Positions 6,485-16,200 of a stretch of 64,000 bases of DNA are shown piece after piece (position 1 is the stretch's first letter; the number at the start of each line of letters is the position of its first letter). This DNA is from Bacteroidales bacterium (GTDB taxonomy: Bacteria; Bacteroidota; Bacteroidia; Bacteroidales; UBA932): positions 39,795-103,794 of the forward strand of contig JAFSBV010000003.1 of the NCBI GenBank assembly GCA_017437125.1, in the 5' to 3' direction. Under the pieces are notes generated by a model. The model did not search any database, was not told where the DNA came from, and was given only the letters and a program-made list of their open reading frames with translations. Position numbers and translations under genes: made by a program.

Positions 6485-8622
6485 TGTTTATTGAATCTAT
6501 CATACTAAATAATTATCGTGCTTACAAAGGATGCAACAGGGTTTCGTTTGAACAAAACGGAAAGAATATCTTTGTGTTGGCAGGAAATAATGGATTTGGT
6601 AAAACGACCTTCTTAACATCGCTAGTTTGGTGCTTGTATGGTAAATTGATGGTAGATGTAGATGAGAAGTTTCGTAGGGAAATCAATGATTCGCAGGGAT
6701 ATAAAAATTATTCCAAGTTAAATCTAAATAAATCTTCAGCTGCTGATTTACTTGCAATGCAACTTGATAATGATTTAAGGAGACACATTGCAAAAACGGG
6801 TTATACGGAGCAGCAGAAAGCGATAAAGGATTGTGCTCAATGCTATGTGGAAGTTAATATAATAGACACCTTTATTCCTTCTATTCCTTGTCGAAGAATA
6901 TCCATCCGTAGGACATACGATTACTTTCTGGATAACGAGGTTGTAGAGGTGCTGATTGATGGCCATGTTAACGAGTTAGCAAAGGAGGTTGGATACGATA
7001 TTTTTATAAATGACTTCATCTTGTCAAAAGATATAGCAAAGTTCTTTTTCTTTGATGCGGAGAAGATCGTGAACTTGGCTGAAGTGAAGTCTGTCGAGGA
7101 GAAGAGGAGGTTGAGTACTGCTTATAGCGAAGTTTTGGGCATTAAGAAGTACGAGGATATTAGGAGAACACTGGAAAACTTAAGACTTAAACTAAGGAAG
7201 AATGCAGGTGCCTCTGTAAGTGTAGCAAAGTTGGAGAAACTATCTGCAGAGGTCGCTTCAATAGAACAAAGCATAGACAAGTCTATTGACGAAAGGTCTA
7301 CGATGGATGAAAGGATCGCAGCATTAAAAATCGAGAATGACTCACTACAGGAGCGTTTGATTCGAGAAGGAAATGCGATGAGTGTGGAGGAACTCGAAAA
7401 GCAGAAAGCCTTACTTAAATCTTTACAGGAAACAAATGCTTCTATGAAGCAGAAGTTTCGTGATATGTTGGATCTTGCTCCTTTTGCAATATCTGGAAAG
7501 TTGTTGTATGAACTTTATCATCAGTTACGAGCAGAACAGGATGCTAAGGCTAAGACTGCGAATGCGGATGCCATCATATATGCATTGAGATCAACACATC
7601 AAGAACTCACTAGCAATATTAAGAATGCCGGATTAACAGAATCGCAGATTGAATTATTGACAAGCATTATTAATGATTCGTTTGCCCATCATGTCCCAGC
7701 CCAGACTCCGGCAGGCACAACCTGTAAGGTCTTGTTAGATTATACTGCTGGAGAGATAAATGAGTTCCAAGCATTATACGATAACTTAAGGTTTTCTTTT
7801 AGCATTGCATTTAAGCAGTTAGTTAAGGATCTCAAAAACAATAGCAATTTCCTTATCAAAACCCAGAAGAAGATCCAAGCTGCAGAGCAGGATGATAGAA
7901 ATGCAGAGGTCGCAATATTAAGGAAACAGAAAAATGAGATATCAAATGAGATATCTGATTTGGAAGCAAAGATTAGAAGTATATCGGAAAAGATCGGTGT
8001 TCTGAATAAGGAGCTAACTGTAAAGAAGAAGCAGCTATCTGAATTGTCAAAAACAATGAGGGTAGATGATGTTGATAAAGAAAAGGATGCTATTGCCGAA
8101 CGCATAATAGCCGAATTGACAGACTTACTGCAGACATTGCGTCATAAGCGTAAGCAATCATTAGAGGCAAAGATAAAGTCGGAAATTGATGTTCTGATGC
8201 ATAAGTCTGACTTTATCCACAAAGTGAGAATTGACTTGGAAGAAGATATTATTGATATTAATCTGTTGGATAGCAAAGGTGAGCTGATCAATAAAGAAAA
8301 GTTGTCAAAAGGAGAACAGCAATTATATGCGACAGCAATTCTTAAAGCACTGGTGGATGAATCTAATATTGAGTTCCCAGTATTTATTGATAGCCCACTG
8401 CAGAAGTTTGATAGTATTCATTCGAAGAACATTATCACCAAGTTCTATCCTGCAGTCTCAAAACAGGTGGTAATATTCCCTCTGTTGGGCAAGGAATTGT
8501 CGGCAGGAGAGTATGAGGCACTTCTTCCAAATGTTAACAAATCATACGTCATTAAGAACTATAACGGAGTCTCATCTTTGGTAGAGGTCGAGCCTTCGAA
8601 ATTATTTGATACTTTGTCATAA
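6484..8622 (+). CDS. dndD: DNA sulfur modification ATPase DndD
   Basis: 712 residues, an SMC/Rad50-like ATPase required for PT modification. Walker A, GNNGFGKTT, is at residues 34-42. Long coiled coils fill about 220-600 with a CxxC-free hinge. The ABC signature LSKGEQQ is near 607 and Walker B FPVFIDSP near 631-638. In the pathway DndD is thought to remodel or nick DNA using ATP hydrolysis together with DndC and DndE. It is translationally coupled to dndC by the TAATG overlap and ends one base before the DndE start. Confidence 0.92.
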   Translation: MFIESIILNNYRAYKGCNRVSFEQNGKNIFVLAGNNGFGKTTFLTSLVWCLYGKLMVDVDEKFRREINDSQGYKNYSKLNLNKSSAADLLAMQLDNDLRRHIAKTGYTEQQKAIKDCAQCYVEVNIIDTFIPSIPCRRISIRRTYDYFLDNEVVEVLIDGHVNELAKEVGYDIFINDFILSKDIAKFFFFDAEKIVNLAEVKSVEEKRRLSTAYSEVLGIKKYEDIRRTLENLRLKLRKNAGASVSVAKLEKLSAEVASIEQSIDKSIDERSTMDERIAALKIENDSLQERLIREGNAMSVEELEKQKALLKSLQETNASMKQKFRDMLDLAPFAISGKLLYELYHQLRAEQDAKAKTANADAIIYALRSTHQELTSNIKNAGLTESQIELLTSIINDSFAHHVPAQTPAGTTCKVLLDYTAGEINEFQALYDNLRFSFSIAFKQLVKDLKNNSNFLIKTQKKIQAAEQDDRNAEVAILRKQKNEISNEISDLEAKIRSISEKIGVLNKELTVKKKQLSELSKTMRVDDVDKEKDAIAERIIAELTDLLQTLRHKRKQSLEAKIKSEIDVLMHKSDFIHKVRIDLEEDIIDINLLDSKGELINKEKLSKGEQQLYATAILKALVDESNIEFPVFIDSPLQKFDSIHSKNIITKFYPAVSKQVVIFPLLGKELSAGEYEALLPNVNKSYVIKNYNGVSSLVEVEPSKLFDTLS

Positions 8623-8623
8623 T

Positions 8624-9034
8624 ATGTTTACGCAAATAAAGACATCAAAACAAAACCGAGTGGTAGTAACTAATCTCAGTAGAAAGTTTAATCTGGGAGC
8701 AGAGAATGTTGTCGCAAGAATTGCGTTGACATATTCTTTGTCAAAAGGGCACAAACTTTCCTTAAATGACATAAAGGACTCTCAAGGAAAAGAGTATAGC
8801 AAGAGTGTGCTGTTTGGAACAAATTATCCTTTTTATTTGGGATTGATATGCGTTCATTATAACCTGTATAAAACAGATAAGGACATCCCTAAGTATATTA
8901 AGATGCACATAGATGATGGTCTGGAGTTGATGAATAAAGAGTTGTTGGATAACCCGAATCTTAATGGCATCGACTATTTGATTGATAAAATTGACGCTGG
9001 ACTAGACCAATTCTTAATCTATGATGCAAGGTAG
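8624..9034 (+). CDS. dndE: DNA sulfur modification protein DndE
   Basis: 136 residues from the ATG at 8624; an in-frame TTG at 8606 inside dndD is less likely. The N-terminal stretch IKTSKQNRVVVTNLSRKFN and the helical pattern through EYSKSVLFG match the small DndE family, which binds nicked DNA and is essential for sulfur incorporation. It is slightly longer than the common 110-120 residues. The end overlaps the following gene by 14 bases, so the PT genes and the unusual downstream genes form one transcript. Confidence 0.88.
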   Translation: MFTQIKTSKQNRVVVTNLSRKFNLGAENVVARIALTYSLSKGHKLSLNDIKDSQGKEYSKSVLFGTNYPFYLGLICVHYNLYKTDKDIPKYIKMHIDDGLELMNKELLDNPNLNGIDYLIDKIDAGLDQFLIYDAR

Positions 9035-11633
9035 TATAGACATATCAGAACTTTATGAAGAAGGCATAATCTGTGGAGAGACATATCTATATTGTGTTGA
9101 AAATAATATCAATACAGCAGGCGATCTCCTAGATCACTCGTTTGTGTATGTTAGCGATTGTGTTGCATCTGAACTGAATGCACTGTTGTCAGAACTCCAA
9201 GATAGTTCTGCAGCAGATGTCTCTATGTCTGATGACTTGATGGATTCTGACAAAAGTGAAGGATGTGACAAGATAGAGGGTTATGTTTCTTATGTTCAGG
9301 CAAAATATGATAATGCACAAGAAGATTTAAAGTATGAATTGGATCTACTGTTGAGGAATTATGGAAGTGTCCATGAGGTGACTAGACATTTCTTGTCAGC
9401 CAAGACCGCAAAAGAAGTGCAGATACATGAGGATATAGTTGCTTCTAATGCACTTCTCGATTTAGTTTATGAAGTGCAAACGTTGGGGAGGAGTTGCTGT
9501 CTTCATGATCAGATGTTCTTAATGTGCACTGATGTGCGATGTAAGAATGTGTTGACTGCACGATATGAATACTTTGGAAACAAGTTTGAATTTACAAATT
9601 GGCTGTTGACATGTTCTAAAGTTGATATAATGAAAATCCCCAATGTGGGAAGGAAGTCCTTTAGTATAATATGGGATGCGATTGAGAAGTTGCGTGTAAT
9701 CGCAAATAATTCATGTCAAGAATTACAAACTAGTCAAGTACCTTTTAGTGATCCTCAGATTATTGAGGCTCCAACAGAAGAGATTGTAACCTCCTTTAAA
9801 TTATTGATAGAGTCTAAGCGTCATCTGCTATCTGTCCGTGCCAATAATGTGCTAAGTTCTATTCTAGACAATAGCTCATTCGAACAGGTCTTAATGCAAT
9901 TTAGATCTAATAATTTTAGTTTTTTATCTTCAAAGAATTGTGGCAGGAAAACAGATAAAGAATTAAGGGTGTTTAGGGATGAAATATTATCCTTGATCGG
10001 GACTGTTCCAGTTGAAGAAGTTGAAGTACAGATTGGATATGAAAAATATAAGAGCTTGCTGTCTTTCCCAGATGATTGCATATTTTGTATCCTTAATTTA
10101 ATAGATGAATTAAAGTCTTTTCCTTTATTTTATGTTATTCAACAGTTTATTGATAACATGAAGCCTAAAGACTATGCCATTGTACAAGGCATGCTAGATA
10201 TTTACAATGGACAGGAGCTTAAGCATAGGGAAGATATTGGTAAGGAGTTAAAAATAACAGGCGAGCGAGTACGACAGCTGCGAGAGAAAGTATTGCTCAA
10301 AATTAAGAACTTTATCATCTCAATAGGTAATACGGAAGATGTGTCTCACTATTTACCAAATAAATACGATGAGATAAATTTAAAAGAAGGAACAAATTTT
10401 CAAGACAATTTTATCTACTGGGCTATCTCTCTCGTTAATAAAGACTGGGTAATTGTCGGTGATGTATTTGATGTGTTCTATAACCCTCATGGCCATCAAA
10501 TCAACCTAAATGTAGTTCCTGTAGTATTATCTGATGCATATGATTTTAGAAAATTCGTAAGTGAATTTGATAAGGTATATGTGGAAAAAAGGACAGTGCC
10601 TTCAGAATTGAATCTACAGTCTTTTTGTATGAAGTTCTTTAGAAATTCAATCCAGATCGCATTATTAGATGATATAATTTATGAGTGCAAAAGAATAATC
10701 CTAAGATTATACGACTGCACATCGAATGGTGATATTATATTGTTGGATAGTAATGCTTATAGAGGACTGAGTGAGATCTCAGAAGAAATACTCAGAGAGC
10801 ATGGGGCTCCAATGACTGCAGAAGAGATGTATGCTGTACTGCTTGAAAAATATCCGAATCAAAAATGTAAGGGTGCAAATAGTCTGGTTGGAAGCATTCA
10901 CAATAATCCCAATATTCGGCCGATGGGTAGGAGTCGTACATACTCTTTAAAGGAGTGGAATCTGGGTGAGATGCGTGGTGGCACGATACGAGAGTTTGCG
11001 GAGGAGTTTATTTTAATGCAGCCGGATCGAATAGCAGCATTGGAAGATATAGGTAATTATGTTAGACAATTTAGAGCCACTTCGACCAATTCAAGTATAC
11101 AGGCAAATTTGATGCTGGAGGCAAGTGGCAAGTTTGAACTATATACAAAAGGTGAGACGAAATACATAGGACTTAAGGGACGAGTATATGATGTCTCGTA
11201 TATCCCTGCTGAGGAGAGTATGGTTATAGTGCGTTCTTTGGATACTAGCATACGATTATTCAAGGAGTTTGTTGAGCAGCATGGTAGGTATCCTTTTATT
11301 AAAGGAGAAGATGTTGATGAGAAAGAAAAGCGACTTAGGCGGTTTTGGAATAATGTTTTATATAGGCGTAATAGAGGTACCGCAACAAATGAAGAATTGC
11401 AGTTTGTTAAATATATAGAAGATACATACCCATATCATGATATTTCAAGGCATGAGTATAAGTGGCGTCAGACATATATGTCAATATGTAATACAATAGC
11501 ACTAGAGGGTTGGGATGCATTAAACATTAATGAACAGCATTGGTGCTATAAGTATTTAAGGTTATTGAAACTCGACCAGCTTGAGGATTGGCAAGTCCCT
11601 CTAATGATTAAATTACAATCGCTATATGCTTAA
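9021..11633 (+). CDS. 870-aa multi-HTH DNA-binding protein of the Dnd operon
   Basis: A large protein built from DNA-binding modules. Helix-hairpin-helix segments like the RNA polymerase alpha C-terminal domain lie at about 198-226 (KIPNVGRKSFSII) and 299-326 (KNCGRKTDKEL). A segment like sigma-70 region 4 lies at 382-430 (REDIGKELKITGERVRQLR). A HARE-like winged-helix region spans about 590-700 (ILREHGAPMTAEEMYAVL). The C-terminus (about 765-866) resembles helicase-associated domains (EFVEQHGRYP). No nuclease or ATPase motif is visible. It starts inside dndE and overlaps the helicase gene by 8 bases. A role in recognising DNA or transcription/replication complexes is inferred. It may correspond to a component of the archaeal PbeABCD module, which I could not test. 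Confidence 0.75.
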   Translation: MMQGSIDISELYEEGIICGETYLYCVENNINTAGDLLDHSFVYVSDCVASELNALLSELQDSSAADVSMSDDLMDSDKSEGCDKIEGYVSYVQAKYDNAQEDLKYELDLLLRNYGSVHEVTRHFLSAKTAKEVQIHEDIVASNALLDLVYEVQTLGRSCCLHDQMFLMCTDVRCKNVLTARYEYFGNKFEFTNWLLTCSKVDIMKIPNVGRKSFSIIWDAIEKLRVIANNSCQELQTSQVPFSDPQIIEAPTEEIVTSFKLLIESKRHLLSVRANNVLSSILDNSSFEQVLMQFRSNNFSFLSSKNCGRKTDKELRVFRDEILSLIGTVPVEEVEVQIGYEKYKSLLSFPDDCIFCILNLIDELKSFPLFYVIQQFIDNMKPKDYAIVQGMLDIYNGQELKHREDIGKELKITGERVRQLREKVLLKIKNFIISIGNTEDVSHYLPNKYDEINLKEGTNFQDNFIYWAISLVNKDWVIVGDVFDVFYNPHGHQINLNVVPVVLSDAYDFRKFVSEFDKVYVEKRTVPSELNLQSFCMKFFRNSIQIALLDDIIYECKRIILRLYDCTSNGDIILLDSNAYRGLSEISEEILREHGAPMTAEEMYAVLLEKYPNQKCKGANSLVGSIHNNPNIRPMGRSRTYSLKEWNLGEMRGGTIREFAEEFILMQPDRIAALEDIGNYVRQFRATSTNSSIQANLMLEASGKFELYTKGETKYIGLKGRVYDVSYIPAEESMVIVRSLDTSIRLFKEFVEQHGRYPFIKGEDVDEKEKRLRRFWNNVLYRRNRGTATNEELQFVKYIEDTYPYHDISRHEYKWRQTYMSICNTIALEGWDALNINEQHWCYKYLRLLKLDQLEDWQVPLMIKLQSLYA

Positions 11634-13773
11634 GGATAAGAAAATTCAACATATATATTCCTCAAGTGGAACGGAATTTACACCGTTTCACTTCTTCAAT
11701 GATGCATTGTCAAATAGTGTCAAATTTGATCTAGGATTGGGCTTTTTTAGTACGGCAAGTATTAATGTCTTGTCTGTTGGCTTCGCAAATTTTATTGTCA
11801 ATGGAGGAATTATGCGGTTATATATTAACCAATTTCTGTCTGAAGAGGACTATAAAGTGATATCCACCTCAGCACCATCTGATATGGATAAAAGAATCTT
11901 ATCTGATTTCTATAAGTTGAGGGAAACGTTATCGGTTAGAGACGAGCATTTCTTTAATTGTTTATCATATCTAATAGCAGAGAATAGAGTTGAAATAAGA
12001 ATTGTTATTCCTAAGACGGGTGGCATCGCACATCAGAAATTTGGCGTGTTTACGGATGAAAATGGAAACAAGATCGCATTTAATGGATCGCTGAATTTTA
12101 CGGCAAGTGCCTTGTTGTCAAAGAATATTGAGGCGATATCTTGTGCGACCTCATGGGGAGGTGGAGCATGTCAAATTGCTGAATATGAGATCTTGTTCGA
12201 TAAATTCTTTAATGGTAATGATAGCGATATAACAGTTTATAGATCTGAGAATTTTGAGCGAGAATTGTTAAGGTCTTTCCCACCAAAGGAGGTTGATGCT
12301 CTTTTGCGAGAAGAAAGGGAGTTTATTAAAACGATAAACACTAGGTATGATATTGTTGTTAATGCGAAGGACGGTGAATTCCCTCGATTTCCATATGCTG
12401 CAGGGGCATTTGATTACCAGAAGGCAGCCTATGAAAATTGGGTAAAACAGGGGTGCTCCGGTATTTTTGCAATGGCAACCGGAACGGGTAAAACTATAAC
12501 CTCATTAAATTGCGTATTGGAAGAATACAAGAAGAATGGGGCTTATAGGATGCTTATATTGGTGCCTACGATTGATCTTGTGCATCAATGGACAAAAGAA
12601 GTAGGGCAGTTTAATTACCAAAATATATACATAGTTAATTCTGGAACAAACTGGAGGGCAGATCTGAATAGTCTGAAGGAAGATTTTGAATGGGGCATAG
12701 AACGAAATTTCGTAATTATCTCAACATATGCATCTTTTGTCGATGCAACTTTTCAGAAATTGGTAAATGCAATTGCTGATGATAAAACAATATTAATTGC
12801 TGATGAAGCTCATAATGTTGGTGCACCTAGGGTAAAGAAAGCTTTTGGTAATCTCAATATTAGGAAGAGAATCGCCTTATCTGCGACTCCGAACAGAGCA
12901 TTTGATGAAGAGGGTACTCGAGACATTGAAAAACTCTTTAATGATCAGCCTCCATATTGTTATTCATTTAGCATGGAGCAAGCTATTAATGCCAATCGCT
13001 TAATGAAATACTTGTACTTTCCTAGGATTGTGTATTTGGATGATGATGAGATGGAAATGTATCAGATGTATACAAGAATGCTATTGAAATACTATGATTC
13101 TAAAACCAAGTCATTCAAGAACAATACGGAAGTAAAAAAACTATTGATGAGGCGGAAGAATGTATTACATAAGGCACAAGATAAATACCGAGTTTTCGAG
13201 TCGGTCATTGATGAACTTGTAAGGCAAGATTTAACAAGATATTGTTTCGTATATGCACCCGAAGGCTTCGATCCGAAGGATGATGAAAGGATTATTGAAA
13301 ATATGCAGAGGGTAGTGAATGAGAAATATCCAGAGATAAAGACAAATTCCCTAGTAGGTGGAGATTCGAAACGAAAAGATAAGATCAGAGCCTTTGAAGA
13401 AGGGCGTATAGATATGCTATTTGCAATGAAGTGTTTGGATGAAGGAGTTGATGTTCCAAGAACAGAGGTTGGCGTTTTTACTTCAAGTACAGGAAATCCG
13501 AGACAATTTATTCAGAGGCGAGGGCGTTTGTTGCGTAAGCATAAAGATAAGATATTTGCAACAATATATGATTTAATAGTTGTACCTAATTTTAATTATA
13601 ATCGAGACCGTTCAACGTTTGATATGGAAAGATCTCTAGTTAGAGGCGAATTAACACGTGTTGCATATTTTGCATCTCTTGCATCCAACTATAATGAGAT
13701 ATCGTCAACATTGGCTGAACTGGCCGATTATTATGAGCTTGAACTAAGCGTCCTAATCAATGAATTAAAATAA
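11626..13773 (+). CDS. PLD-family nuclease fused to SF2 DEAH helicase
   Basis: 715 residues. An N-terminal phospholipase-D/HKD domain (about 1-200) has H136-x-K138-x-x-x-x-x-D144 followed by NGSLNF. A complete SF2 helicase follows: Walker A MATGTGKT (283-290), DEAH (393-396), SATP (419-422), a late LDEGVDVPRTEVGVF and motif VI QRRGRLLR. This architecture translocates on or unwinds DNA and may cleave it. A single HKD motif suggests dimerisation to form the PLD active site. In DndFGH-type systems the helicase is DndH; this protein is a different architecture and is likely part of the defensive effector here. Confidence 0.85.
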   Translation: MLKDKKIQHIYSSSGTEFTPFHFFNDALSNSVKFDLGLGFFSTASINVLSVGFANFIVNGGIMRLYINQFLSEEDYKVISTSAPSDMDKRILSDFYKLRETLSVRDEHFFNCLSYLIAENRVEIRIVIPKTGGIAHQKFGVFTDENGNKIAFNGSLNFTASALLSKNIEAISCATSWGGGACQIAEYEILFDKFFNGNDSDITVYRSENFERELLRSFPPKEVDALLREEREFIKTINTRYDIVVNAKDGEFPRFPYAAGAFDYQKAAYENWVKQGCSGIFAMATGTGKTITSLNCVLEEYKKNGAYRMLILVPTIDLVHQWTKEVGQFNYQNIYIVNSGTNWRADLNSLKEDFEWGIERNFVIISTYASFVDATFQKLVNAIADDKTILIADEAHNVGAPRVKKAFGNLNIRKRIALSATPNRAFDEEGTRDIEKLFNDQPPYCYSFSMEQAINANRLMKYLYFPRIVYLDDDEMEMYQMYTRMLLKYYDSKTKSFKNNTEVKKLLMRRKNVLHKAQDKYRVFESVIDELVRQDLTRYCFVYAPEGFDPKDDERIIENMQRVVNEKYPEIKTNSLVGGDSKRKDKIRAFEEGRIDMLFAMKCLDEGVDVPRTEVGVFTSSTGNPRQFIQRRGRLLRKHKDKIFATIYDLIVVPNFNYNRDRSTFDMERSLVRGELTRVAYFASLASNYNEISSTLAELADYYELELSVLINELK

Positions 13774-13784
13774 AACCACATATT

Positions 13785-14000
13785 ATGACACAGCTAGAAT
13801 TACTTAAAGAGGTCTTGAAAGATCCCATGCTGAGGCAAAAGTACAATATTCCAGAGTCGGAATTAAACCGCATCTCATTTGATGTACAGTCTTCATATCC
13901 TATAATAGAGGTGCTGAAGACGATTATTCAACAAAAGAGTGAGAGTGTCTCTGATGCTAATGTCTATAAGAATATTAAGAACTTATTTAGTGTAAATTGA
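13785..14000 (+). CDS. Small helical protein, 71 aa, Dnd operon
   Basis: I do not recognise it. 71 residues, predicted mostly helical, with ELLKEVLKDPMLRQKYNI at the N-terminus. It begins 11 bases after the helicase stop and ends one base before the SMC-like ATPase start, so it is co-translated with both. Small proteins placed before SMC-like ATPases in defence operons are often complex partners; that is the only basis for suggesting a role. Confidence 0.65.
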   Translation: MTQLELLKEVLKDPMLRQKYNIPESELNRISFDVQSSYPIIEVLKTIIQQKSESVSDANVYKNIKNLFSVN

Positions 14001-14001
14001 T

Positions 14002-16191
14002 ATGTCAACAATAATCAGATCAATATCATTTAAAAATTTTTATAATTACAGCGGTGATTATGAAAATAACACCTATGAGTTTTCAGAGGGTATAAATGTC
14101 GTTAATGCCGATAATGGTATGGGTAAATCCAAGTTGTTCAACGGCTTTTTATGGATTTTAAGGGATAAGGTTTATGATTCTGATGAGAGAAAGATTATTG
14201 ACATCACGACATCTCCACTGAAGATTCTGTCTGATAAAGCCAAAGTAGGTGGCGAAATAACTGTGGTTTCTGGTGTAAAATTGGTGTATGAGGATTCTAG
14301 AAATCAATATGTTATTGAGAAATCAATATCGTTCACTAAGAAGAAAGCAGATGCTAGTTTTAATAATCAGAGAGAATGGAATATAGGTGAGGTAGTCACT
14401 AATGTAACGAAATGCTCATTGTCATCTCTTAGCAGACCGATTATTGTCTATGATTTAGGAGAACAGGTTTCAATTGTTCGTAATCTAATTTCTCCGGCAA
14501 TGCACACATATGCTTTGCTACAAGGTGAGGCAATTGATAATATTGTCGATTTGTCGGATTCTAGCACGTTAACTTCAACTATTGAAACTTTAACTGATTT
14601 GTCATCATTAAAGTTAATTGAAAAATCATGTCAGTCATTCTCTAGAAATGCAAAAAGCGATCTTGCCTCTCAGCAGCGAAATCAAGCCATAAATCTCGCA
14701 GCTTTTGATGAATATGAACATACACAGCGTGAGATAGAGAAGCAAATTACAGATGTTGAGGCGGAGTTGTCTCGATATATGTCAGAATATACGCTAGCAT
14801 CTGAACGAGCAGCAAAACTTCAAGCTCAAGTTACAAATACAGAAGATCGTATTCGCTTTCAGACTGAGTGTAAGAATTTAGATAAGAAAATAGCGGATGC
14901 CGATAAAGAACTCCAGAGACGAATGGCTAATATTAATAACTATATGTTTAAGCAGGCTATGCCTTGGTTATTAATCAATTCCGGTGATTCTGTTTCGAGA
15001 TTTGGAAAATTGAGGGATGAGTATACGGTTGCTAGAACAGCAAGAAAACTTGTTCATGATCCCCAATCTTTTGCTTCTTTGCTACCCGAAGGTAGTCCGG
15101 ACGATATCTCATTAAAGAAGATGCTTGAAAATCATCAATGCTTTGTATGTGGCCGTACCTTTGAGGAGCATAGTGAGGAGGAAAGAAAGATTAAAGCATT
15201 GCTTTCAAGGTCGGAATCACATGCTAAAGCCGATGAGTCTGATTTGCATCTGTATTTTGATGCAATTCAAAGGAATGTGGCAGGATACATGAAAACTGAT
15301 GCTATCTTTGGTGCAATTGCAGAAGAGAAGAGAGAGATATCACGCCTCACAGAAGAATTGAAGGAACTACGAAAGCGTAGGAGAGATGCTGAATCAGAGT
15401 ATTATAATTATGGCGGATCAAAGGATTTATTCAATTCTGATAAAGATACCAACCAGATAGCTCAATATGGAAAAGCTGTCAAGGATGCAGAGATGTATGA
15501 GCGTTTTATTAAGCAGGCTAAGAGAAGACTTGAAGATCTTAATTTAGATTTAGCTGCAGTGGAACGTAATATGTCTAATCTGGATGGTACTAAGAAAGTT
15601 CCAGCAGGATATCAAAATCTCAAAGATGTCGTCTTGGATGTTCAGCAAATTTTCGAGAACACTAGGAAGCGTATATATGAGGAGGTACTTGAAAAGCTAG
15701 AAAGGCGTTCTAATGATTTTTATGCCAAGTTAACAGCCGGAAATAATGTCATGGGTGGAACAATGGTGTTTGAGAAAACTCCATTTGATACCATTGAGGT
15801 TAAGGTTTTGACAGATACAGGAAGTGAGCTTACAGGTGCATCAGAAGGTTTCCAGAGAATGAAGAAGATTGCTGTTGTCATGGCAATTATCTCATCTCGC
15901 CTTGGAGGAGGACGATTTATGTATCCGTTTATTGCTGATGCTCCATTCTCGGCATTTGGTAAGAACTTTATAAATAACTTCTTTGAGACAGTTCCTGATG
16001 TATTTGATCAAAGTATCATATTAATCAAAGATCTGTATGATATAGATGATCCAGAATGTCTTTCTGAAGATGGACATAAAATACTCGATTCTATGAGATC
16101 GGGAGAATTGAAAGGAACGTTCTACGTGAACAGGATACCAGAAGAGGCTGATCCTACTAATCTTAAGACAACAATTGTTAGATATAAATAG
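14002..16191 (+). CDS. SMC/Rad50-like ATPase with zinc-hook, Dnd operon
   Basis: 729 residues and distinct from DndD. Walker A, NADNGMGKS, is at residues 35-43. Coiled coils occupy about 225-320 and 420-540. Between them, near 377, the CFVC motif in NHQCFVCGRTF is a Rad50-type zinc hook. The C-terminal lobe has an ABC signature-like ASEGFQRMKKIA and a Walker B-like YPFIADAPFSAFG, where an Ala-Pro follows the Asp as Ser-Pro does in DndD. It probably forms dimers that bridge or scan DNA. It is likely to power the effector arm together with the helicase. Confidence 0.82.
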   Translation: MSTIIRSISFKNFYNYSGDYENNTYEFSEGINVVNADNGMGKSKLFNGFLWILRDKVYDSDERKIIDITTSPLKILSDKAKVGGEITVVSGVKLVYEDSRNQYVIEKSISFTKKKADASFNNQREWNIGEVVTNVTKCSLSSLSRPIIVYDLGEQVSIVRNLISPAMHTYALLQGEAIDNIVDLSDSSTLTSTIETLTDLSSLKLIEKSCQSFSRNAKSDLASQQRNQAINLAAFDEYEHTQREIEKQITDVEAELSRYMSEYTLASERAAKLQAQVTNTEDRIRFQTECKNLDKKIADADKELQRRMANINNYMFKQAMPWLLINSGDSVSRFGKLRDEYTVARTARKLVHDPQSFASLLPEGSPDDISLKKMLENHQCFVCGRTFEEHSEEERKIKALLSRSESHAKADESDLHLYFDAIQRNVAGYMKTDAIFGAIAEEKREISRLTEELKELRKRRRDAESEYYNYGGSKDLFNSDKDTNQIAQYGKAVKDAEMYERFIKQAKRRLEDLNLDLAAVERNMSNLDGTKKVPAGYQNLKDVVLDVQQIFENTRKRIYEEVLEKLERRSNDFYAKLTAGNNVMGGTMVFEKTPFDTIEVKVLTDTGSELTGASEGFQRMKKIAVVMAIISSRLGGGRFMYPFIADAPFSAFGKNFINNFFETVPDVFDQSIILIKDLYDIDDPECLSEDGHKILDSMRSGELKGTFYVNRIPEEADPTNLKTTIVRYK

Positions 16192-16200
16192 CAGATACAT

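Noticed and set aside
14002-16191. Second copy of DndD
   Set aside because: The zinc-hook cysteines, the different signature motif and little overall likeness to the first ATPase argue for a separate family.
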